64,000 bases of DNA from Liolophura sinensis. Taxonomy: Eukaryota > Mollusca > Polyplacophora > Chitonida > Chitonidae. A program made the translations under genes and the position numbers. The notes below the pieces were generated by a model. That model had not been told where the DNA came from. It ran no database searches and was given only the letters and a program-made list of their open reading frames with translations. This document shows positions 60,701-64,000 of the stretch, piece by piece; position 1 is the first letter of the stretch; the number at the start of each line of letters is the position of its first letter. Location of the stretch: assembly GCF_032854445.1 (NCBI RefSeq), contig NC_088295.1, positions 51,751,249 through 51,815,248 of the forward strand. Direction: 5' to 3'.

Positions 60701-63460
60701 TGGCTGAAACAGGCCCCAGTCATAGTGTACCATGTCGGATATAAGTGGACGTTGCTAATGAACCGTAGCATATAAAGAGCTTCAAAAATGGATAGGTACA
60801 ATTAAAGCATCAGTATCAGTCAAAATGTGTTCACTGCACATTATAATGGGTTGGGAGGCCATATGGCTGAGTTGTTATGGTATTTGTCTTCCAGTTGCTA
60901 GAGTTGCAGGCACATTAAACCTGGCTGTGGACCAGGGAATTTTAGATTTCCCAGCTCTCACTGTTCATGGGTGCCTTGGTGACAATGAGTGATGGAAAAT
61001 GCTTTTGTTGCATGTTGGCTTATGTTCCACTATTATGGTGTACCCTAACTTGCCAAAGGTGGGTGGAATTACTGCAGCATCTAGTCTGCCATTTACAATA
61101 GAAATAATGCGATGCTGAGGTAGCTGAGTATAAGCAAGCTTATATTTCTGATTATATGTGTGTTGGTGAGTTGTGAATCATACCTTCAGATGTGAAAACG
61201 AAGGACACGACTGAGATACTGCTGCTGTTGTATGAATTTGAGGCTAAAGCAAAGTTGGGAGATCCTGATATTGAGAGCGTTTTAGAGAGAGCCCTATCAA
61301 TGTCATACTCAGAGCCCAAGACCTATGAAACCATGGCAGGTAGGATCATGTAACCTCTCCACAGAGAATGTTTTCATTTATGGTCAAATTTTGTCACAAA
61401 ATATTTGCCTTTTTTAAGACCTTTTTTACTTCTTGATGGTGTTATTTTTCTTTAATTTATGTAAACTAACATTTTGATCAGAAATCTACTCTGTCGACAG
61501 CCAATAGAATTATGGTCTGTGTATTCCAGGGTATTTTCAGCCAATCATTGATTGTTCTCTATATGCATGCATTTCTTTGTGTCGAGACAAATGCATGTAG
61601 ATGTGTGAATTCCTTGACTCAACATGATGGAAAGTCACTGTGGTATCAGGCTAATTAATAATGTGAAAGTGAAAGTGATCGAACAGCCAATGAAGCTCCT
61701 GTGCCTGTTCTTGTTTTTGCCTCTAATTTCTACCATGCTTACTTCGCCTGAAAATTCCCCTGATAACCTTTAATAGTGAATTGATGTGCAAAGAGTTATT
61801 TTGGCGCCAACACTCCTACGTCTACTGTGAAATAAATTTATTCCATATACCAACATTCCATGTGAACAGTGGTTTTGAACTCCTGTGTAAGTAAACTAAG
61901 GTGCCAGTCATGGAATATTTCTGATTGAGCCATTAATCATGCATATTTTATAACGGAGGGTTCAGGGCTTTGAAGAGCTACTTTGGCTCAGTATGTCAAG
62001 GTAGATGATGTTGAACATCTCTCGCTTGATCAAATAAACATGAGTATGTTTAACCCATTTGTTTTTGATGGTTCAGCGCTTGCAATGGAGAGTCCAGCTC
62101 AGAACAGGGAGATTAGCAAGAGAGCTTTGAAGGCTGCGATAAGAAAGCACCTTCAAACAGAGCCAACTGACCTCAACCGACTCAGGTAATTCTCCAGTCA
62201 GTTGCCCAGAATAAACTATAATTCTTGACAGGTAAGATGTTGCAACCATCTTGTTGTACCACCCACAATTGTGAATATGTTTAAGAGGAAACAAAAGGGA
62301 GATGTGTTAATTATTTTGGAAATCTGCATTCTAGTTTATATTACTTCGCCGAGAACCCTGGCCTCTGACCAGTACTTTGACTGTGCTGAACTAGTATGTT
62401 ATGTTTGCTGGTTGCACATTGCCCAGAGTTAACCTGTTATTAAGTGCTCTGCACACCAATGCGTATGTAGCTACAGTATGTGGTGAATAATTTGCAAGTT
62501 GCATCAATGGGATACCTGCACAAGTCCATAGTGGGACGTCACCAGCGCAAAGTCACAGTGGGGGGACCAAATATGTCATGGATGAAACCGCAGCGTGCAA
62601 CATGTTTCACATTGACCAACAAAAGACTTTTGACGCGCAAGTCCTATGACATACTAACGCCACCTTTTGTGAGAGGAAAATCTGCCGGTACCCCATTAAT
62701 ATCAAATGTATTTTTACATTATAGGCATGCTTTGTGTTGTTCACTCTGTTTTGGCTGTTAAATGGTGGACTTTTGGTAGACCATACTTCTGCATTGTGAT
62801 CCCAAACAAACAACATGAAATGACCCTAATATGTATTTTCTTTCTTCATAGACAGTTAGTCTTCCTTTTAACAAAGCAAGCAAGATGTTGACACTAATAA
62901 TGCAAACAGTTGAATACCATACTTGTGAGAGGCGGAAATGATGAGCTACGAGACAAACAGAGTCATTATGGGCTGTCATTTTCACTAATTTAATGATCTA
63001 ATTTACTCGGTTTTCTAGTGTGTAACATCTGTTGTATATCTATTTGATTGTGTTTTTACATCCTGATTGACATTTGTTCTTTTGTACAATGGCATTCAAG
63101 TTAATTGAGGGAAAGAAACTATCACATTTCACCAGATAATTGAAAAACTCAGTCAAACAAGCGAGAGTTGAATTTGAGTTGGACAGCATTTGGTTATCAG
63201 TTTACATCTGAATGACTTTAATAAGTCATGGTATTGCCATGAACAAGCTGTTCAAATATGGTAGAGTGGTGTGAAGGTGTCATTGTTCCACAATGCTTTG
63301 TGCAGTTTTTTTTTAACAGACTAGATTACTGTATTGTAGCCGAGCTTTCCATAGCCTAGTTTCCATGGCCCTGCAGGCTGGCAGTCTATCAGACAGATGC
63401 TGCAGTGAAGAGGCTTTCTCCTATTACAAAGAGGTGCGGGAGATTCTAAATAAAGTCAAG
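33707..63460 (+). CDS. TEX11: TEX11/ZIP4-SPO22 meiotic protein (partial, runs off right edge)
   Basis: TEX11 is the animal form of Zip4/Spo22, a tetratricopeptide-like helical scaffold of the ZMM group that works on meiotic chromosomes in synapsis and crossover formation. Twenty-four exons are located: 33707-33792, 34492-34571, 35321-35351, 36075-36124, 36477-36596, 38368-38451, 38754-38891, 40283-40378, 40898-40979, 41412-41493, 43332-43483, 43818-43903, 44528-44668, 44909-45011, 45376-45488, 45995-46131, 46962-46999, 47849-47932, 48204-48274, 48561-48677, 59123-59210, 61190-61339, 62077-62185, 63377-63460. They total 2,322 bp (774 codons); human TEX11 is about 940 residues. Joins keep phase except that one exon (length 1 modulo 3) is missing between 62185 and 63377. 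Colinear matches to vertebrate TEX11 as I remember it include MSLKTGRTW, CYQAEA, NFGVEAFE, AVQWYNFSL, YEFEAKAKLGDP and ALAMESPA. No frameshift or stop occurs. The start codon and C-terminus are not in hand. Confidence 0.93.
34104..34238 (+). mobile_element. SINE 3' fragment
   Basis: atggtcatgggtttcctc..cataattgctgaccgc..gtgaaatattcttgagtatgg..aaacaccaaccaaataaataaat; core and tail only, in a TEX11 intron. Confidence 0.75.
34492..34571 (+). CDS. TEX11: TEX11 exon (RHISCILEQ)
   Basis: Splice bases aatcag|TA and atcatg|GTAAAT; ends phase 0. RHISCILEQRCN matches the Leu/Cys-rich helix that precedes the MKTGKGW-like motif. Confidence 0.85.
35321..35351 (+). CDS. TEX11: TEX11 exon (31 bp, MSLKTGRTW)
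   Basis: Micro-exon between tttttcag and GTATGT. MSLKTGRTWL is a strong TEX11 motif; it leaves one base for the next exon. Confidence 0.88.
36075..36124 (+). CDS. TEX11: TEX11 exon (50 bp, DLGNPKRAN)
   Basis: Splice bases ttactag|AT and caaag|GTATAG. It completes the block TGRTWL-DLGNP and is in phase on both sides. Confidence 0.85.
36477..36596 (+). CDS. TEX11: TEX11 exon (YVERLQ..CYQAEA)
   Basis: Forty codons from ttccag| to gaagct|GTAAGT. KDRFKLLCYQAEA matches the conserved SYQAES block. Confidence 0.88.
37006..37168. mobile_element. Fold-back MITE-like element
   Basis: Arms 37006-37073 and 37111-37168 are inverted copies (aataatgtt..tgctatgggtgtct.g.ggcagttttatggt..cctcgtc). The loop is about 37 bp. 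There is no coding capacity; it sits in a TEX11 intron. Confidence 0.75.
38368..38451 (+). CDS. TEX11: TEX11 exon (AMMLKKFSAARNF)
   Basis: Twenty-eight codons, gtttcag|GCA to aagag|GTTTGA. A TPR-like helix pair ending SDLPPKE. Confidence 0.85.
38754..38891 (+). CDS. TEX11: TEX11 exon (NFGVEAFELHDF)
   Basis: Forty-six codons behind a T-rich acceptor. LCYNFGVEAFE and FWLRESYEIGK are the best-conserved TPR motifs of the family. Confidence 0.92.
39990..40235 (-). mobile_element. SINE copy (minus orientation), diverged
   Basis: The atttatttatttatt tail lies at the left and the core as ggcagccagcattatgctgagaggaaaccaggcagagcctgg. The tRNA-like head is near 40225 (ccaaccactcagccatggaggc). Confidence 0.75.
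40283..40378 (+). CDS. TEX11: TEX11 exon (LRLLANAYLEW)
   Basis: Thirty-two codons, ttttcag|GGT to aatcg|GTATGG. LRLLANAYLEW and QKALNAIALAES are typical TPR sequence. Confidence 0.9.
40898..40979 (+). CDS. TEX11: TEX11 exon (LYLRLKILLLTGES)
   Basis: gtttag|GAA to ctcct|GTAAGT, leaving one base. It corresponds to the helix around LKMKILLKGE in vertebrates. Confidence 0.88.
41412..41493 (+). CDS. TEX11: TEX11 exon (FEDMLNHPDSS)
   Basis: atcacag|GC to taacag|GTAAGA; in phase on both sides. Confidence 0.85.
42650..42840 (+). mobile_element. SINE copy, head degraded
   Basis: ctgcggatggttgtgggtttcccccaggctctgcccggtttcctctcgccataatgctggccgcc followed by gaaatattcttgagtacgg and an (aaat)n tail. 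Confidence 0.85.
43332..43483 (+). CDS. TEX11: TEX11 exon (KDVAVEGLKKLQSKY)
   Basis: 152 bp, attcag|G to aacag|GTAATG. KVCTKHLELLLQGKLEEEA corresponds to the vertebrate region around LILHTDMLLQ. Confidence 0.88.
43818..43903 (+). CDS. TEX11: TEX11 exon (FHMIFWEHAADLFE)
   Basis: ttcaaag|CC to tgag|GTGAAT. FHMIFWEHAADLFE aligns with the LHNILWRQAASSFE-like helix. Confidence 0.9.
44262..44508 (-). mobile_element. SINE copy with 12-bp target duplication
   Basis: A full-length element in minus orientation lies just upstream of a TEX11 exon. Target duplication atacatcttgat flanks it at 44250-44261 and 44509-44520. The head contains gctagcacgctaacca and the B-box-like gagttcaagtcc type block (reverse complement). 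Confidence 0.92.
44528..44668 (+). CDS. TEX11: TEX11 exon (AVQWYNFSLSLY)
   Basis: Forty-seven codons, gttgcag| to caaaag|GTATTC. AVQWYNFSLSLY, LAKLHRNRVACYL and LGDLQK are the clearest family signature in the window. Confidence 0.95.
44909..45011 (+). CDS. TEX11: TEX11 exon (AEEASVQAEKADADSP)
   Basis: 103 bp, actgtag|GCT to gaaag|GTGTGT. YTQYILLRVAIAEGD matches TQFYIFKIAVIEGN-like sequence. Confidence 0.9.
45376..45488 (+). CDS. TEX11: TEX11 exon (LICLAAQIAFE)
   Basis: 113 bp, ttttcag|CG to tttgag|GTGAAA. LICLAAQIAFE aligns with LLSLAAQFALE. Confidence 0.9.
45995..46131 (+). CDS. TEX11: TEX11 exon (LEDLIELGGDPSMVLTALR)
   Basis: 137 bp, gttgcag|GCA to tcaag|GTCTCA. The donor is weak, but it gives the phase required by the next exon; an earlier GTGTAC would cut the conserved RCTIRFQL. 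Confidence 0.82.
46290..46377 (+). mobile_element. SINE tail fragment
   Basis: gtcagataagtgaaatattcttgagtacagcgtaaaataccaatcag followed by (aaat)n; the 5' part is missing. Confidence 0.7.
46702..46933 (+). mobile_element. SINE copy with near-perfect target duplication
   Basis: Head (ttggttagtgcgcaagcgcagcgtaatga), B-box-like gagttcaagtcc, core and tail are all present. It is flanked by cttgtcatactg on the left and cttatcatactg on the right (one mismatch). Confidence 0.88.
46962..46999 (+). CDS. TEX11: TEX11 exon (38 bp, ADMKKIISYLKT)
   Basis: gttttag|G to aacag|GTTATA. It corresponds to the EMDRLLTCLN-like helix. Confidence 0.8.
47085..47450 (+). mobile_element. Second SINE-like family, copy 1
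   Basis: A tRNA-like head (gtgaccaagtgggtaagacacttgtc) is followed by a different body and a 3' part tttaccctaggcactccggtttccaccacccat..cttgagcatgac..taacaatcaaataaataaat. The 3' end resembles the first family but the body does not. Confidence 0.6.
47455..47775 (+). mobile_element. Second SINE-like family, copy 2
   Basis: gggttcagtcccagtcgtggtc, then gaccacttgcagttcacc and tttaccctatacaggcactctggtttcctccacctat..cttgagtgtgatgttaaacatc. It is adjacent to copy 1 in the same orientation, so either a tandem insertion or a duplication. Confidence 0.55.
47849..47932 (+). CDS. TEX11: TEX11 exon (KESLWFMKI)
   Basis: gtgcag|GT to aatag|GTAATT. ESLWFMKIAWN across the junction matches the EAQWFRKTAWN block. 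Confidence 0.88.
48204..48274 (+). CDS. TEX11: TEX11 exon (AWNMALQSKECP)
   Basis: tttcag|CT to gcaag|GTACGA. MRELYKLCCK aligns with MREFFILSYK. Confidence 0.9.
48561..48677 (+). CDS. TEX11: TEX11 exon (RQKTCLMMVIACGLEQ)
   Basis: Thirty-nine codons, gactag|TTG to gggaag|GTGCGT. It is the last exon before the intron that holds the Polinton-like element. Confidence 0.92.
49622..49686. repeat. Left terminal inverted repeat of the element
   Basis: tatacagagtataggttctggcg, a C run, ttggggccctccccagaacaaatagaggc; matches the reverse complement of 58157-58226 with few differences. An AGT start (49629) like that of Polinton termini is available, but bases outside it still match as an inverted repeat. 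Confidence 0.9.
50065..50148. repeat. Hairpin with palindromic loop near the left terminus
   Basis: Arms 50065-50087 and 50128-50148 (tgtattcatatact / agtatatgaataca) enclose the perfect palindrome caaatccggatttg (50106-50119). A tRNA A-box-like word (tagctcagtcgg) lies just upstream at about 50016-50027, so a tRNA-derived SINE insertion is an alternative reading. Confidence 0.6.
50277..50350. repeat. Second long hairpin near the left terminus
   Basis: ccaattaaccccccctaacgg type arm (50277-50296) pairs with ccgttagggtggtgattaattgg (50328-50350) around a 31-nt loop. No ORF is supportable from 49690 to 50930. Confidence 0.75.
50937..51623 (-). CDS. Element gene: conserved unknown protein with hydrophobic helices
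   Basis: Intact, up to 228 codons; Met at 51599 (MGRLYPAIT) is an alternative start. There is a polar N-terminus (QRQLESERDLRRALYKKYR), then a Gly/Ala/Leu-rich hydrophobic region near residues 80-130 that could span a membrane twice, then a charged helical tail. I recall similar proteins in invertebrate Polinton-like elements but know of no assigned function. It is the only clearly unbroken long gene on this side. Confidence 0.75.
   Translation of the reverse strand: MLIRRTDNMGRLYPAITDEEPTDDHPLTPTAPMVENPPEGVAHTHRLQYISEIQRQLESERDLRRALYKKYRHGVLAAEALDSAMLTAGLGLGVAGVGLLTTIIATPAVLAMEAVALACGVLNVAGKFVSSRLHAKAKKHNDIRLLAEAKLNSIRAQVSTALSDGVILDVEFKQIVQELKNYSHLKQEIRAKSCKVFNAIEIDESPKKQLTDCGQKLARQEMKNVLSE
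51678..52453 (-). pseudogene. Element gene: probable minor structural protein, frameshifted at a poly-C run
   Basis: ATG at 52453-52451 overlaps the TGA of the next gene upstream as ATGA. The first about 50 codons are in one frame. A 12-base C run (52293-52304) shifts to the frame that continues to 51678 (YFRYPV then stop), about 258 codons in all. The body is beta-rich in appearance, with no catalytic motif. A structural role is inferred from position in the capsid-gene block. The frameshift could be a real mutation or a homopolymer-length error. Confidence 0.65.
52450..53109 (-). CDS. Element gene: probable capsid-type structural protein
   Basis: Intact; the ORF extends to 53157, but Met at 53109 (MFITLTDILNG) sits 10 bp from the divergent plus-strand gene and is the better start. 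It is about 219 residues and beta-rich. The C-terminal part (ITHLTVALLDKNGKYINVEYLSATLEI) reads like the last strands of a jelly-roll. Capsid or penton function is inference from the family pattern, not from a motif. Confidence 0.6.
   Translation of the reverse strand: MFITLTDILNGAQHTLPHALNNLDGRLKTALREITFYPAWVNIPSGVGFLLEGKRVEVPMGYYNVCTLDKDIFCLHGISLGLNEATGRLLLTLPRNAFIILQELAPILWFSDGMTPIRGTIEGENLPNLVTHKEAFVHFDELSTSENVRITSDFGGGSTLLQAIAVTGEGINCGKTVSFPNPQYKALRADYITHLTVALLDKNGKYINVEYLSATLEIQ
53120..54046 (+). pseudogene. Element gene: large structural-type protein, broken by TGA
   Basis: It starts at Met 53120 and runs 167 codons to an in-frame TGA (53621-53623), then the same frame continues open to 54046. 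Together this is about 308 codons. The first part is well formed (AEQLTRFDIYIDEKK, FWQNQVNFAVWCATTGCGVS, RFHVYY-like TFHVYYQVRR); the second is Lys/Ala-rich. I recall relatives in cnidarian and other invertebrate Polintons that are considerably longer, so a 3' deletion is likely. Confidence 0.65.
54053..54265 (+). pseudogene. Element gene: small hydrophobic protein, start codon lost
   Basis: About 70 codons (LVKAAYNAAVVSLLATGYARVG, then PRDVGMVIANVGLAMFSKDLL). There is no ATG at the expected start: the sequence reads aaattgctagtc where an atg would fit. It ends two bases before the ATG of the next gene. Confidence 0.6.
54268..54717 (+). pseudogene. Element gene: small membrane-anchored protein, broken by TAG
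   Basis: MASVAMMMGG to a C-terminal hydrophobic segment (MTFVILGMCVVGGVSYGIA), 149 codons, with an in-frame TAG at codon 51 (54418-54420). The middle is a charged helix. The small size and terminal hydrophobic segment suggest a membrane or virion accessory protein; function unknown. Confidence 0.65.
54848..55697 (+). pseudogene. Element integrase (DDE, retroviral type), multiply broken
   Basis: The N-terminal helical domain begins MASKVSAPLAYIYYSSRGYW. All three catalytic acidic residues are present in the correct order: Asp in HQADVLF, Asp in VDSGHEF and Glu in IVERFNH, with about 35 residues between the last two. The C-terminal chromodomain-like part (VRYLYQPGELEGG, LEIYRLGRSV) is also there. 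Breaks: stop/frameshift at about 55020, a small deletion near 55172, a frameshift near 55228, and a frameshift at a 12-base C run (55353-55364). The stop overlaps the convergent polymerase stop by 12 bp. Confidence 0.88.
55686..57470 (-). pseudogene. Element DNA polymerase B (protein-primed), internally deleted
   Basis: The N-terminal part (57470-56604) carries the NVKNKDDNCLRWAL block typical of Polinton/adintovirus polymerases, with an in-frame TGA at 57098-57096. The C-terminal part (56583-55686) has motif B (KDLYKLMKNS), motif C (YTDTDS, about 56195-56212) and the KAKGVKKGVV tail motif, with a frameshift near 56490 and an in-frame TGA at 56222-56220. At about 56600 the two parts are fused directly: the exonuclease motifs and palm motif A, several hundred residues, are missing. 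It cannot encode an active enzyme. Confidence 0.9.
57205..58077. repeat. Direct duplication of a gene 5' module within the element
   Basis: 57344-57540 and 57891-58077 are diverged direct copies, and so are 57210-57281 and 57809-57882. The repeated module contains about 60 bp upstream of the start codon and the first about 70 codons, so the polymerase and the zinc-binding gene begin with the same promoter-proximal region and leader. Confidence 0.85.
57514..58017 (-). CDS. Element gene: zinc-binding protein sharing its leader with PolB
   Basis: Intact, 167 codons from Met 58017. Residues 1-70 are nearly the same as the start of the polymerase gene (HHQKARALREE, PKYPRSRIALEELQG). The C-terminal half has a zinc-ribbon-like Cys/His cluster (CGKRCLGEYCGVH, then CISCGRG and LCMAYG). 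A nucleic-acid or protein-binding role is inference. Confidence 0.7.
   Translation of the reverse strand: MNHHQKARALREEYQTLIGVRPKYPRSRIALEELQGFLDRYKTAEKQDNKNSNSNEELDEVPGGMQGEKKLQGYNMPKGRNNCLWLLIGTTELCGKRCLGEYCGVHLYCLRKGPGTQRCISCGRGVKNRFRLCMAYGHNRVQTSERKRRLKAFLDEFKRLAAIEIYN
58157..58226. repeat. Right terminal inverted repeat of the element
   Basis: gcctctatttgttctagggagggtcccaa, a G run, aggttcgccagaacctatactttgtata; inverted copy of 49622-49686. Three copies of a cctattt-containing motif (gcccctatt..., agcccctattt, gcctctattt) lie just inside, between 58078 and 58165. Confidence 0.9.
58367..58628 (-). mobile_element. SINE copy with perfect 13-bp target duplication
   Basis: Complete element in minus orientation. 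Target duplication ccatctacctaga occurs at 58354-58366 and 58629-58641. The reversed head reads ttggctcagtcggttagcgcac (A-box) and gagttcaagtcc (B-box), followed by core and tail. It inserted about 140 bp outside the Polinton-like element. Confidence 0.95.
59123..59210 (+). CDS. TEX11: TEX11 exon (LQEVLLQLEDCKRI)
   Basis: attattag|AAA to tcag|GTAAGC. It directly continues the 48677 exon in phase and alignment, so no coding sequence is lost across the 10.4-kb intron. Confidence 0.9.
59654..59828. mobile_element. MITE-like element, weak inverted ends
   Basis: tgggacccatttcacaaaaagtctaaaggctaagcc on the left and ggctaag..cagatttacttttgtgaaactgtc on the right are imperfect inverted repeats. Similar in type to 23004-23225. 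Confidence 0.45.
60239..60713. repeat. Unclassified dispersed repeat, copy B
   Basis: This is the shorter copy of the family described at 18199-19170 and lacks the about 500-bp internal segment. It lies in a TEX11 intron in the same orientation as copy A. Confidence 0.75.
60855..61085 (+). mobile_element. Possible second-family SINE, degraded
   Basis: A tRNA-like start (ccatatggctgagttgttatggtatttgtcttccagttgc) and a body similar in arrangement to 47085-47450 (tgagtgatggaaaatgcttttgttgcatg). The 3' end is not recognisable. Confidence 0.4.
61190..61339 (+). CDS. TEX11: TEX11 exon (YEFEAKAKLGDP)
   Basis: 150 bp, accttcag|AT to ggcag|GTAGGA. LLLLYEFEAKAKLGDP and EPKTYETMA are strong TEX11 matches. 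Confidence 0.94.
62077..62185 (+). CDS. TEX11: TEX11 exon (ALAMESPAQNREI)
   Basis: ggttcag|CG to ctcag|GTAATT. ALKAAIRKHLQTEPTDLNRLR aligns with [20 protein letters not shown]. Confidence 0.9.
63377..63460 (+). CDS. TEX11: TEX11 exon (SEEAFSYYKEVREIL)
   Basis: ctgcag|GCT to tcaag|GTATGT, 28 codons, phase 0. An exon between 62185 and here is still missing, and later exons lie beyond the window. Confidence 0.8.
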
Positions 63461-64000
63461 GTATGTATAAATGATTCATTGGAGGATATGTGCGTATTTA
63501 ATGCTACACGTAGATATGCCATGCCTGGAAGTAAGCAGGTGGACGAGGGCACTGTCCTGCACCAGGTAGTATTTGTGTTCCATACATAACCAAATAAAGG
63601 GATATAGGGAGAAGATAAATGGAGACAAGTTGACTAAGGCCACACGTGTGACAGTTTAATGAAAGGCTATGCTCTTTAAAATAAGATAACAATTGACATT
63701 GAATACACAGGTAATATGAAATTCCCATTAAAATTACAGTAAATAAATATATAAAGCCTTCAGCTGTATGTAACAGCCTTCGTCAGATGTGTGAAGTGGA
63801 AGTAGATTAAGCAGGTAAGTATGCACATGAAAGAATAAAAGGAATGTGAATTGAGTTCACTGGTGCTGGTTGGGCTGGTGGTTACAAGCATGATGAGTGG
63901 AACTTCATTGTCATTGTCTAATTTAAATCAATACAAGGGAATTATACTGAATTGAATTTTTGATAGAAATGATGTGATTCAAAAACGGTTCGAACTAAAT

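Noticed and set aside
62866-62892. Possible missing TEX11 exon after the acceptor ttcttcatag
   Set aside because: Reads QLVFLLTKQARC then stops with no donor before the stop; the missing exon between 62185 and 63377 remains unlocated.
1-64000. CRISPR arrays, bacterial operons, rRNA genes
   Set aside because: No such sequence found; the tandem arrays have no spacer-repeat pattern and the window is clearly animal DNA.

Overview
The window is animal nuclear DNA: AT-rich, intron-rich and crowded with repeats. The two recognisable genes are metazoan (a FOXO transcription factor and a TEX11/ZIP4 meiosis protein). Frequent acatgta words and tRNA-headed SINEs ending in an (aaat)n tail suggest a lophotrochozoan such as a mollusc or brachiopod; the species is inference only. 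Splice sites read as standard GT-AG.

Layout. 1-9.4 kb: no confident gene; it holds a fold-back element (405-903), a SINE whose core is tandemly amplified (925-1505), and two minisatellites (2661-3216, 4063-4345). 9.4-20.9 kb, minus strand: FOXO in two coding exons around a 9.7-kb intron. Exon 1 is clean, but the last exon is broken by about nine frame changes or stops although the protein between breaks is well conserved. 21-24 kb: a MITE-like hairpin and a 5'-truncated LINE. 24.06-31.5 kb, minus strand: an unidentified gene built from seven upstream exons, then ten near-identical micro-exon units of 69 or 57 bp with 43-49-bp spacers, then a terminal exon whose TAA overlaps AATAAA. 33.7 kb to beyond the right edge, plus strand: TEX11, with 24 exons located (774 codons) and no frameshift in any of them.

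Between the TEX11 exons ending at 48677 and starting at 59123 sits an 8.6-kb Polinton/Maverick-like (adintovirus-like) DNA element (49622-58226). It has about 65-70-bp terminal inverted repeats, a protein-primed PolB, a retroviral-type integrase and several small genes of the kind carried by these elements. It is dead: premature stops, frameshifts and deletions affect nearly every gene, the PolB middle (exonuclease and palm motif A) is missing, and no large capsid gene or packaging ATPase was seen.

The most interesting item is the micro-exon array. Exon-like segments vary only by multiples of three, keep phase 1-1 and keep GTATGT donors, while the spacers vary freely in length. This argues for a spliced, tandemly amplified coding exon rather than a neutral satellite.
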